DNA of 64,000 bases, from positions 1 through 64,000 of the forward strand of contig JBEVVS010000039.1 in assembly GCA_040507005.1 (NCBI GenBank), read 5' to 3'. The notes beneath the pieces are model-generated. The model had not been told where the DNA came from, made no database searches, and worked only from the letters and a program-made list of their open reading frames with translations. Positions 31,998-40,231 of the stretch are shown here, piece after piece (within the stretch, counting starts at the first letter, position 1; each line of letters opens with the position of its first letter). The stretch is from Thiodiazotropha sp040507005 (GTDB lineage: Bacteria > Pseudomonadota > Gammaproteobacteria > Chromatiales > Chromatiaceae). The translations under genes and the position numbers were made by a program.

Positions 31998-34646
31998 ATG
32001 AGGGAGGGCATAAATCGTATCAGTATGGTGGCGCGATCAAGGAGATTCTCAGAGCGCACCCGCAGTGCCTTGATCATGCTGCTATTGACTGGTCTATTGG
32101 CGGCCAGTAACTGGCTGTGGCGCTGGGACCTGTTGCTCTATGATCTGCAGTTGGGATTCATCTCCAGGCCCGCTGCAGAGGATATCATTATCGTCGCTGT
32201 GGATGAGAAGAGCCTGGAAGCCTTGGGACGCTGGCCCTGGTCACGGCAGGTACACGCGAAACTTGTGGATAGACTCACCCAGGCAGGGGCCAGAGCCATC
32301 GTCCTGGATATCCTGTTCGCCGAACCGGACCGCAATGATCCTGAATCGGACAATCAGTTGATCCAGTCTATCGCTGCCAGTGAACGGGTGTTTATGCCGG
32401 TTATCCTGGAGGAACATCGACAGGGGGGAATGTTGGTGGAGTCGATGCCACTGCCGGCACTGTCGAATGTGGCGGCGGGGTTGGGGCATGTGCATATGGA
32501 CTTGGACGCAGACGGGATAGCCCGCGGTGTGTTTCTCTATGAGGGGTTGGGGCAGGCCTACTGGCCGCATCTAATGCTGGCGGTGTTGCACTGGCTCGAA
32601 CCTGGTGATGCGGGTATGCGCAGTGCCCCCACCAGCCAGCAAACGCCGAATATTCATACAATCAACCGCCATACCCATCGTCTTATCCCTTTCTATGGCC
32701 CGGCGGGTCACTACCACCGTTACAGTTACAGTCAGGTGCTGGAAGGTGATTTTCTACCCAATCTTTTTCGTGACAAGATTGTGGTGGTCGGTGTCACGGC
32801 AACCGGGATTGGCGATGCCCTGCCTACTCCCGTATCCGGTTATGGGGTGCCGATGCCCGGTGTGGAGATCAATGCCAATGTCCTGCAGAGCCTGAGACAG
32901 GACCAGGCGATTACCCCCGTTGCTTATCTGCCCCATTTGCTGGTCAGCGCCCTGATCGTGGTCCTCCCCTTTGTGCTCTACCCCTATTTTCCTACCCGGG
33001 TAGCTCCCTTGGTGTCACTGCTGCTGGTGGTGGCTTTTTTTCTGTTTACCATAGCGCTGCTGCGCTGGGCCGAATATTGGTTTCCGCCCTCTGCCGCCTT
33101 GCTGGGACTCTTGTTGAGCTATCCATTATGGAGCTGGCGACGCCTGGATCAGGCGGTGCGTTATTTAAACGAACAGCTCGAACGCATGCAAAAGGAGCAG
33201 CGGTTGCTGCCGGTGGAGCAGCCACCCAGTGATATCACCACTTCCATGGAGTTCCTCGCCAGGCTGATGCCGCTGCAGGGTTGGGTGCTCTATGACGCCG
33301 ATAGTGGAAAGCAGTTACTGCAACATGGTTCAACGCTGGGACCGCCATTGGAGTTGCTGCCCACCGGGACTTGGCAGCGATCGGGGGCTGAGTTGTGGAC
33401 TGCCATCCAACGCCCCGAATCGACCTGGCAGCTGGGTTTGGTTTGGCCGAGAACCGAAGTGCCTGTGGGTCGCTCGATGAAACTGGTGGATGAGTTCGCG
33501 CTGCAGTTTTCCCTTGAGCCTGAAACCAATCAGGATGGCATGCTGGAGCGAGTGGAATTGCGCATGCACCAGATGCAGGAGACCAACGCCCGCCTGCAGC
33601 GTTTCCGCCATCTGATCAGTAACGCGGTGGGACAGATGGATGATGGACTGATGGTCATCAATGGTCTGGGGCAGGTGGTGATGGCCAATCCTCGCGCCTC
33701 TTTCTATCTGGGTCATCCATCAGACCATGAGCTGTTAGGTGAGGACGCCTATCACCTGCTGAACATCTTGGAGATTCAAGGTGCTGAGACATGGCAGGAA
33801 GTGTTCACCAAGGTTTTATTACACAAGGAGCCGGTTCGCTTTGAGGCAGTGCGTAATCCGGATACAGAACTGTTCGTGCAATTAAAGAGTTTGCAGGAAG
33901 TGGATGCGGAGTTCCCCGGTATGATCATCAATCTTTCCTACATCGGGACTCTGAAGCGATCTGAACGGACACGGGCCAAGATGTTGAATTTCCTTTCCCA
34001 CGATATACGCTCTCCCATCACCTCTTTACTCTCGTTGACCCAGTCGAAACAGCTGTTGGAAGGGAGTGCAGCAGAGATGGCCGAACAGATACAGCCATTG
34101 GCCCGTCGATCCCTCAAGCTGGCGGATAATTTTTTGCGCTTGGCGCGGGCCGAGGTTGCAGAGACCGCTTCGTTCACCGATACCAATTTCGTCGAGGTGG
34201 CGCATAATGCCGCGGATGAGGTCTATGTCCAGGCCAAGGCCAAACAGGTAACGCTTTTGCGCCGGTTCAATGAGGATGAAATATGGTTGCGGGGAGACTT
34301 GGGATTGCTGGAACGGGCTTTGGTCAACCTGCTGGAAAATGCCGTCAAATTCTCTCCGCCTGAGGGGCAGGTCACGATGACCCTCTCGATCAAGCATTCC
34401 AGGCTCATATGTGAAATCGAGGATCAGGGACCGGGTATCCCGGAACACCAGTTGAATGACATATTCATGCCCTTCATGCAGGCTGATTCGAATCAAATGA
34501 TGCGCAAAAAGGGTGTTGGCTTGGGTCTGAGTTTCGTCAAGGTGGTGGCGGAGAAGCATCATGGTTCGGTAACGGCCGCAAATGTCGGGAAAACCGGTGC
34601 TGTCTTTACCTTAAACCTGCCATGCGAGGAGAACCCTGCCGCCTGA
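31998..34646 (+). CDS. CHASE2-domain sensor histidine kinase
   Basis: The 882-residue protein has an N-terminal membrane anchor (about 23-42), a periplasmic CHASE2 domain (about 45-300: IIIVAVDEKSLEALGRWPWSR, AIVLDILFAEPD, FRDKIVVVGVTATGIGD), three closely spaced helices (about 310-385), a PAS-like segment (about 537-650), a HisKA domain with phospho-accepting His668 in FLSHDIRSP, and a HATPase domain with NLLENAVKFS, DQGPGIPE and KGVGLGLSFVK. It begins 39 bases after the FecR gene and most likely phosphorylates the upstream OmpR-type regulator. The ligand is unknown. Confidence 0.9.
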   Translation: MREGINRISMVARSRRFSERTRSALIMLLLTGLLAASNWLWRWDLLLYDLQLGFISRPAAEDIIIVAVDEKSLEALGRWPWSRQVHAKLVDRLTQAGARAIVLDILFAEPDRNDPESDNQLIQSIAASERVFMPVILEEHRQGGMLVESMPLPALSNVAAGLGHVHMDLDADGIARGVFLYEGLGQAYWPHLMLAVLHWLEPGDAGMRSAPTSQQTPNIHTINRHTHRLIPFYGPAGHYHRYSYSQVLEGDFLPNLFRDKIVVVGVTATGIGDALPTPVSGYGVPMPGVEINANVLQSLRQDQAITPVAYLPHLLVSALIVVLPFVLYPYFPTRVAPLVSLLLVVAFFLFTIALLRWAEYWFPPSAALLGLLLSYPLWSWRRLDQAVRYLNEQLERMQKEQRLLPVEQPPSDITTSMEFLARLMPLQGWVLYDADSGKQLLQHGSTLGPPLELLPTGTWQRSGAELWTAIQRPESTWQLGLVWPRTEVPVGRSMKLVDEFALQFSLEPETNQDGMLERVELRMHQMQETNARLQRFRHLISNAVGQMDDGLMVINGLGQVVMANPRASFYLGHPSDHELLGEDAYHLLNILEIQGAETWQEVFTKVLLHKEPVRFEAVRNPDTELFVQLKSLQEVDAEFPGMIINLSYIGTLKRSERTRAKMLNFLSHDIRSPITSLLSLTQSKQLLEGSAAEMAEQIQPLARRSLKLADNFLRLARAEVAETASFTDTNFVEVAHNAADEVYVQAKAKQVTLLRRFNEDEIWLRGDLGLLERALVNLLENAVKFSPPEGQVTMTLSIKHSRLICEIEDQGPGIPEHQLNDIFMPFMQADSNQMMRKKGVGLGLSFVKVVAEKHHGSVTAANVGKTGAVFTLNLPCEENPAA

Positions 34647-34761
34647 GGCGGCTCACCGTGGGGCGGGGATGAAAATCCGGCTTAACCGTGCAGAGGGCGT
34701 TTGTTTGCGCGAAGGAAAAGCGTGCATAATGGAAGTTTTCGACAATTACCCGGAGTGAGTG

Positions 34762-36609
34762 ATGCCGCAATACCGTTCCCGTACGACCACCCATGGGCGC
34801 AATATGGCTGGCGCCCGCGCCCTGTGGCGGGCCACAGGCATGAAGGACGGCGACTTTGAAAAGCCGATTATTGCAATCGCCAACTCGTTTACCCAGTTCG
34901 TACCGGGTCATGTCCATCTGAAAGACCTGGGTCAACTGGTTGCCAGGGAGATCGAAGCGGCCGGCGGGGTGGCAAAGGAGTTCAACACCATTGCCGTGGA
35001 TGACGGTATCGCCATGGGGCACGGGGGCATGCTCTACTCCCTGCCATCCCGGGACATCATCGCCGATTCTGTGGAGTACATGGTCAACGCCCATTGTGCC
35101 GACGCCCTGGTCTGCATCTCCAATTGCGACAAGATAACCCCCGGCATGCTGATGGCTGCATTGCGTCTGAATATCCCGACCCTGTTTGTCTCCGGTGGGC
35201 CGATGGAAGCGGGGAAGGTGCAGTTGCGCGGCAAAGAGCTTCATCTGGATCTTGTAGACGCCATGGTGTCGGCGGCCGATCCGAATGAGAGCGATGAAGA
35301 CGTAGCACAGATTGAGCGTTCCGCCTGTCCCACCTGTGGTTCATGTTCAGGCATGTTCACCGCCAACTCCATGAACTGCCTGACCGAGGCCCTGGGTCTC
35401 TCCCTGCCGGGCAACGGTTCGTTGTTGGCTACTCATGCGGACCGGGAACAGCTCTTTCGCGAGGCGGGGCGTCGTGTCGTCGAACTGGCGCAACGTTGGT
35501 ATGAGCAGGATGACGCCAGTGTCCTGCCGCGCAGTGTGGCGACCTTCGAGGCCTTTGAAAATGCCATGAGTCTGGACATCGCCATGGGCGGCTCCACCAA
35601 TACCGTACTCCATCTGCTTGCCGCCGCCCATGAAGGGGAGGTCGATTTCTCCATGGTCGATATCGACCGTTTGAGCCGCAAGGTGCCGAACCTGTGCAAG
35701 GTCGCCCCGGCTACACAACAGTACCATATGGAGGATGTGCATCGGGCAGGCGGGGTAATCGGTATCCTGGGTGAGCTCGACCGGGCCGGGCTGATACATC
35801 GCCATGTGCCGACCGTCTATGCGGCGACTATCGGTGACGCTATCGATCACTGGGATATCGTGCGCAGCAGTGAGGAGGAGGCGCGGAACCGCTATCTGGC
35901 TGCCCCTGGCGGGGTACCCACTCAAGTGGCCTTCAGCCAGGCATCCCGCTGGCCGGACCTGGATCTGGATAGAGCGCAGGGCTGCATCCGGGATCTGGAA
36001 CATGCCTACTCCCGGGACGGGGGCTTGGCCGTGCTGTATGGCAACCTGGCTGAACAGGGGTGTATCGTGAAGACGGCGGGGGTGGATGAGTCGATCCTGA
36101 AATTTACCGGCCCGGCACGCATCTTCGAGAGTCAGGACAGTGCGGTGGAGGCGATTCTGACTGATAAGATCCAAGCGGGTGATGTGCTGATCATTCGCTA
36201 TGAGGGGCCGAAAGGGGGACCGGGCATGCAGGAGATGCTCTACCCCACCAGTTATCTCAAGTCGAAGGGGCTGGGTAAGGCGTGCGCATTGGTCACTGAC
36301 GGGCGTTTTTCCGGCGGTACCTCAGGACTCTCCATCGGTCACTGTTCCCCCGAAGCGGCGGAGGGCGGGGCTATCGGTTTGGTGGAGGAGGGAGACACCA
36401 TAGAGATCGATATCCCCGGGCGAACCATACAGGTCGCCATTGCGGATGAGATCCTGCAACAGCGGCGCCAGGCAATGGATGCAAGGGGCAATGGGGCCTG
36501 GCACCCGATCGGCAGAGAGAGGGTCGTATCTCAGGCCTTGAAGGCCTATGCCGCATTGACCACATCGGCTGCCCGTGGGGCGGTCAGGGATCTCACTCAG
36601 CTTGACTGA
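34762..36609 (+). CDS. ilvD: Dihydroxy-acid dehydratase
   Basis: The 615-residue enzyme makes 2-oxo acids in branched-chain amino acid synthesis. It matches E. coli IlvD in length and pattern: MPQYRSRTTTHGRNMAGARALW, CISNCDKITPGM and CPTCGSCSGMFTANSMNCL with the iron-sulfur cysteines, and GRFSGGTSGLSIGH near the end. A GTG three bases upstream is possible; ATG gives the family start. A 115-base gap separates it from the kinase gene. It is a single gene rather than part of an ilv operon. Confidence 0.97.
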   Translation: MPQYRSRTTTHGRNMAGARALWRATGMKDGDFEKPIIAIANSFTQFVPGHVHLKDLGQLVAREIEAAGGVAKEFNTIAVDDGIAMGHGGMLYSLPSRDIIADSVEYMVNAHCADALVCISNCDKITPGMLMAALRLNIPTLFVSGGPMEAGKVQLRGKELHLDLVDAMVSAADPNESDEDVAQIERSACPTCGSCSGMFTANSMNCLTEALGLSLPGNGSLLATHADREQLFREAGRRVVELAQRWYEQDDASVLPRSVATFEAFENAMSLDIAMGGSTNTVLHLLAAAHEGEVDFSMVDIDRLSRKVPNLCKVAPATQQYHMEDVHRAGGVIGILGELDRAGLIHRHVPTVYAATIGDAIDHWDIVRSSEEEARNRYLAAPGGVPTQVAFSQASRWPDLDLDRAQGCIRDLEHAYSRDGGLAVLYGNLAEQGCIVKTAGVDESILKFTGPARIFESQDSAVEAILTDKIQAGDVLIIRYEGPKGGPGMQEMLYPTSYLKSKGLGKACALVTDGRFSGGTSGLSIGHCSPEAAEGGAIGLVEEGDTIEIDIPGRTIQVAIADEILQQRRQAMDARGNGAWHPIGRERVVSQALKAYAALTTSAARGAVRDLTQLD

Positions 36610-36614
36610 GCCTG

Positions 36615-37025
36615 ATGCGAGCACTTTTTCTCTTGCTGTTGCTTGCAGGATGTAGCGGAGGCGACCCGACTGCTACTGATCCGGAGTTGATTTTCGAGGA
36701 TGGTTTCGAGAATCCGCTAACAGAGGTGGATATCCTTGCGGAAGGGGGTACCATGGTTCGCGGATTCGATGCCTGGTTGAAAATAATACCCAGACTGACC
36801 ACCCTGCGACCTCGCAATTTGTCAGATTACGTCTACCATGATTGTGCAGAAATGGTGACCTGGTTTCACAGGGTCACCGGAGATGAAAATCTCCTGCAGT
36901 TGCATAGCGGGTTGACCTGCCAGGTATTCGAGGAACCCAGATTCAAGTTTGATAATGGTCGTTGGCTGTTGACGGACCGAAGCCAGGGAACCTATTACTA
37001 TCGAATTTGGAAAGATACCGATTGA
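36615..37025 (+). CDS. Hypothetical lipoprotein
   Basis: A 136-residue protein with a short lipoprotein signal, MRALFLLLLLAGC, in which Cys13 follows LLAG, the classical lipobox. The mature part is unfamiliar: an acidic start (DPELIFEDGFENP), then a compact region with YVYHDCAEMVTWFHRV and a C-terminal LTDRSQGTYYYRIWKD. Two further cysteines might pair. It begins five bases after the ilvD stop with no clear ribosome-binding site, so it may depend on ilvD translation. Membrane-anchored in the outer or inner membrane; function unknown. Confidence 0.65.
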   Translation: MRALFLLLLLAGCSGGDPTATDPELIFEDGFENPLTEVDILAEGGTMVRGFDAWLKIIPRLTTLRPRNLSDYVYHDCAEMVTWFHRVTGDENLLQLHSGLTCQVFEEPRFKFDNGRWLLTDRSQGTYYYRIWKDTD

Positions 37026-37125
37026 TAAACAATGACTGCATCTTTTCATTGCTTATTACAAACAGTTGGCTGGCCCTGGGGTACCCGACTTGGTGCCCGC
37101 AAAAGGATTAATCTTGCGGAGATGA

Positions 37126-37833
37126 ATGGTGTATTTTGATCTCAAGCGCTGCTATCTCTTTGCCCACTTGGACGATAGCCAGTTTCAACAGGTTGAGAAG
37201 ATGGCCCATGAGCTCAGGCTTAGGGACGGTCAGCTCTTTTTTCAATCCGGCGATCCCGCCACCCATTTTTTTCTCGTCATCCAGGGGCAGATAAAACTGA
37301 CCCGACTCTCCATGCAGGGACAGGAGAAGGTGATCGAGATCATTACACCGGGCCAGACCTTCGCTGAAGCGTTGATGTTTGGTGAACACCCGGAGTATCC
37401 GGTGAATGCGGTTGCCATTGGCGATACCTATCTGTTGAGCTTCGAAGCCGCCCAATTTCTGCAAATCCTGCGGGGATCCATTGACACCTGTTTTCGGCTG
37501 ATGGGGGATATGAGCCATCGGCTCAAAAGTCTGATTCGAGAGATCGATGAGTTGACCCTGCAGAGTGCCAGTTGTCGTGTTGCCAGTTTCTTGTGGAAGA
37601 GATGGCAGGCCGGCGCGGATGATGGCATCGGTTTTGAGCTACAGGCACCGAAGGGGGTGATCGCCTCCAGGCTTTCTGTGACCCCGGAGACCTTCTCCCG
37701 CATCCTGCACAATTTCACCAATCAGGGGCTGATTCGTGTCGACGGCGGCCGGGTGGAGGTCTTGGACGAGGATGGATTGCTCGATTTTGCCGATATAACG
37801 GGGAGGATCAACCGGGAAATCTCCTCCTCTTGA
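37126..37833 (+). CDS. Crp/Fnr-family transcription regulator
   Basis: The 235-residue protein has a cyclic-nucleotide-binding-like barrel (about 10-120: LFFQSGDPATHFFLVIQGQIKL), a dimer helix and a winged-helix domain (about 150-220) with recognition helix TPETFSRILHNFTNQGLI. The four cysteines of Fnr are absent and the cAMP-binding Arg-Ser pair of CRP is not evident, so it is nearer to the Dnr/NnrR-type regulators that answer NO or to uncharacterised relatives. GGAGA lies just before the ATG. Its own targets are not indicated by neighbours. Confidence 0.85.
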   Translation: MVYFDLKRCYLFAHLDDSQFQQVEKMAHELRLRDGQLFFQSGDPATHFFLVIQGQIKLTRLSMQGQEKVIEIITPGQTFAEALMFGEHPEYPVNAVAIGDTYLLSFEAAQFLQILRGSIDTCFRLMGDMSHRLKSLIREIDELTLQSASCRVASFLWKRWQAGADDGIGFELQAPKGVIASRLSVTPETFSRILHNFTNQGLIRVDGGRVEVLDEDGLLDFADITGRINREISSS

Positions 37834-37947
37834 GGCCGATAGGCCCATGAGTCCCCTCGAATTTTACTCAGATTGAGGTATTCCTGCTGTTTGCCGGGTA
37901 TACTCTCCCCCCTTGGCGAATAATCAACCCTTTTTATATGCAAAGTG

Positions 37948-39105
37948 ATGAAGGATAGTTTCCCATTTCCGGTAGCAAGAATCGGCCTCATTGGCGGCGG
38001 CCAGTTAGGGCGTATGATGGTCAAGGCGGCAAAACGCCTGGGCTGTACCTGCGTGGTCCTCGACCCCTATCCCGGTTCACCCGCCGGTCAGGTCGCCGGG
38101 CATCAGATAATAGGGGGATATCACGATCCGGCGAAATTGCGCGAGTTGGCGGAATCTTGTGATGTGGTGACCTTCGAGTTGGAGAATATCGATACCGAGA
38201 CCCTGGTGCAGCTGCAAAGTGAGGGGCATAGTATCCATCCGGCCCCAGCCCTGCTCTCGGTGTTGCAGGATAAGCTGACCCAAAAACAGTTTCTGCAAGA
38301 GCACGGTATCCCTACGGCGGAATTTGTAGAGATGCAGGAACCTACGCTGCAGGCCTTTGAATCCTTTGGCTTTCCTCTGGTTCAAAAGGCACGTCGCGGT
38401 GGCTATGACGGGCGTGGTGTGTCGGTCATGCCGGGTGCAGAGGATTTTGCCAATCATCTTCCGGTGGCTTCATTGCTGGAGCGATTCGTGGATGCCAAGA
38501 AAGAGTTGGCGGTTATGGTCGCCCGTAATCAGGATGGACAGTGCCTGGCCTATCCAACGGTGGAGATGTGTTTCCGCCCTGGGGAGAATGTCCTCGATCT
38601 GCTGCTCTGTCCTGCTGCAGTGAGCGGGGAGATTGCCGCGGCGGCAGAGGCCCTGGCAATGCGCACCATTGATGCTTTGCAGGGTGTGGGTGTATTTGGC
38701 GTGGAGATGTTTCTCACCCAGGATGATCAGCTGTTGGTGAATGAGATTGCGCCACGTACCCATAACTCGGGCCACCACACCATCGAGGCCTGTATCACCG
38801 ATCAGTTTGAACAGCATCTGCGGGCCATACTGGGATTGCCACTGGGTGCCACCGATCTTTTATCCCCAGCGGCGATGATCAATCTGCTCGGAGATTCCGC
38901 TGCTCGTGGTAGGCCGGTCATCGAGGGTATGGGGGCTGCCCTGGCCATAGACGGGGTCTGTCTGCATCTCTATGGCAAGGCGGAAGTGACCCCCTACCGC
39001 AAGATGGGACATGTCACAGTGCTCGATCAAGATCTCGATGTGGCCAGACGAAAGGCAGAACAGGTACGTGATCTGATTAAAATAACCGGAGAACAGCATC
39101 CATGA
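37948..39105 (+). CDS. purK: N5-carboxyaminoimidazole ribonucleotide synthase
   Basis: A 385-residue ATP-grasp enzyme of purine synthesis that carboxylates AIR using ATP and bicarbonate. The N-terminal RIGLIGGGQLGRMMVKAAKRLG, the ATP-grasp core FPLVQKARRGGYDGRGV and the metal site MFLTQDDQLLVNEIAPRTHNSGHHT are all present. GTG three bases upstream is in frame; the ATG was taken. The ribosome-binding site is poor. Its stop overlaps the purE start (ATGA). Confidence 0.95.
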   Translation: MKDSFPFPVARIGLIGGGQLGRMMVKAAKRLGCTCVVLDPYPGSPAGQVAGHQIIGGYHDPAKLRELAESCDVVTFELENIDTETLVQLQSEGHSIHPAPALLSVLQDKLTQKQFLQEHGIPTAEFVEMQEPTLQAFESFGFPLVQKARRGGYDGRGVSVMPGAEDFANHLPVASLLERFVDAKKELAVMVARNQDGQCLAYPTVEMCFRPGENVLDLLLCPAAVSGEIAAAAEALAMRTIDALQGVGVFGVEMFLTQDDQLLVNEIAPRTHNSGHHTIEACITDQFEQHLRAILGLPLGATDLLSPAAMINLLGDSAARGRPVIEGMGAALAIDGVCLHLYGKAEVTPYRKMGHVTVLDQDLDVARRKAEQVRDLIKITGEQHP

Positions 39106-39602
39106 ACCAACCCGTTGTAGGCATCATCATGGGAAGCGATTCTGATCTTCCCGTCATGCAGGAGGCGGCCAAGGTGCTGCAGGAGCTGCAGGTCCCCTAC
39201 GAGATGACCATCGTTTCCGCCCATCGCACACCCAACCGGCTCTATGACTATGCCCAACAGGCGGCGGAGCGGGGGCTTCAGGTGATCATTGCCGGTGCCG
39301 GCGGGGCTGCTCATCTGCCCGGAATGGTCGCTTCGCTGTCGCCCTTACCGGTAGTCGGCGTACCGGTGAAGACCGCTACCCTGAGTGGTGAGGATTCACT
39401 GCTCTCCATCGTACAGATGCCGCCGGGTGTGCCGGTGGCCACCGTCGCCATCAATGGCGCCCGCAATGCGGGTATTCTGGCGGCACAGATCCTCGGCACC
39501 GCCCAGCCCGAGCTGCGCCAGCGTGTCATCGACTTCAAACAGGCCCTGGAAGCGATGGTGATGGGGAAGGTCGAGGCGATGGCTTCGCAGAAGGAAGATT
39601 AA
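39102..39602 (+). CDS. purE: N5-carboxyaminoimidazole ribonucleotide mutase
   Basis: The 166-residue class I PurE moves the carboxyl group made by PurK to give CAIR. It has IIMGSDSDLPVMQEA, TIVSAHRTPNRLYDY with the catalytic His, and IIAGAGGAAHLPGMVAS. It is translationally coupled to purK, in the reverse order of E. coli purEK. Its double stop (TAATAA) is followed within two bases by a 30-bp repeat terminus. Confidence 0.96.
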   Translation: MNQPVVGIIMGSDSDLPVMQEAAKVLQELQVPYEMTIVSAHRTPNRLYDYAQQAAERGLQVIIAGAGGAAHLPGMVASLSPLPVVGVPVKTATLSGEDSLLSIVQMPPGVPVATVAINGARNAGILAAQILGTAQPELRQRVIDFKQALEAMVMGKVEAMASQKED

Positions 39603-39746
39603 TAAGTCCGCAAATGAACGCGAATGAACGCAAATTTACGCGAAGTACATTTTTGTAAACTTGGGTTCGGGTGGCTTTTTCAAATCAAACACCTAGGGTG
39701 TGCTAAACCACACTATCCAATTATCGAATCAAACCGGATCAACGGA

Positions 39747-39852
39747 GGTGGTTGGCGTTGCTCTTTCGTAGCAGCGGCATGGATGCCGGGATGGCCCCTC
39801 CAACACGAGGACGTGCTGTTGGGGCGGCGGAGAAAGAGCTGCGCCAACCACC
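39747..39852 (+). repeat. 106-bp inverted-arm element, copy 1
   Basis: Arms of 21 bp (39747-39767 and 39832-39852; 19 of 21 positions pair) begin GGTGGTTGGCG and end in CTCTTTC. The 64-bp interior carries smaller hairpins such as CGGCAT-GG-ATGCCG. Copy 2 at 42945-43050 has the same length and an inverted but clearly homologous interior. It has the shape of a small non-autonomous element or large REP-like unit. Confidence 0.75.
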
Positions 39853-39916
39853 GTGACTCCTTCTAATTCATGCCAAATATCTGGTATGAGGAAATCACAT
39901 TTACATTCATACGGGC

Positions 39917-40016
39917 TCATTTGTGGACTATTCTCTTTCCAAACGTCCCATGTAGGCTAAAAAATAGGGATTTCTCCTGCTATTTGAGGGGTACTAACCA
40001 AGTTCTTCTAGTACCT
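39917..40016 (+). repeat. Decayed duplicate of the clpB promoter region
   Basis: About 100 bases here align without large gaps with 40128-40227, the segment holding the clpB heat-shock promoter (shared words include TTTGTGGACTATTCTC against TTTGCGGACTATCCTC, and ATTTCTCC followed by ATTTGA). In this copy the -35 and -10 words have been lost (GCTAAAA and CTGCTATTT), so it is probably inactive. Confidence 0.55.
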
Positions 40017-40167
40017 ATGGTCCTCTGTGGGAACCAATAGCAGTCCTGTTGATTCCTTACTGTCTACGTTTCCATGAGGAAGCATGGAAACGAGGGCATA
40101 ATATTTCTTTATTTGCGTTCATTAGCGTTCATTTGCGGACTATCCTCTTCATAATCGCCCTATTCAG

Positions 40168-40196
40168 GTTGAAATAGAGGTATTTCTCCCCCATTT
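40168..40196 (+). promoter_or_regulatory. Sigma-32 heat-shock promoter of clpB
   Basis: GTTGAAA (40168-40174) and CCCCATTT (40189-40196), 14 bases apart, match the RpoH consensus CTTGAAA / CCCCATNT closely. Transcription would start near 40204, giving a leader of about 28 bases to the clpB ATG at 40232. Heat-shock control of clpB is well established in related bacteria. Confidence 0.75.
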
Positions 40197-40231
40197 GAAG
40201 GGTATTAATCGAGTTTTTCGGAGTATTTCCC

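Larger units (their letters stand above)
39606..40140. repeat. Non-coding element with 30-bp inverted ends, upstream of clpB
   Basis: A 535-base stretch framed by inverted copies of a 30-bp sequence (39606-39635 and 40111-40140, one mismatch) that begins GTCCGCAAATGAACGC and contains the repeated word GAACGC. No gene is seen inside. It includes a 106-bp hairpin element (39747-39852) and a decayed copy of the clpB promoter region (39917-40016). The left end touches the purE stop, the right end touches the clpB promoter. A second element with the same ends lies after clpB. Confidence 0.75.
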
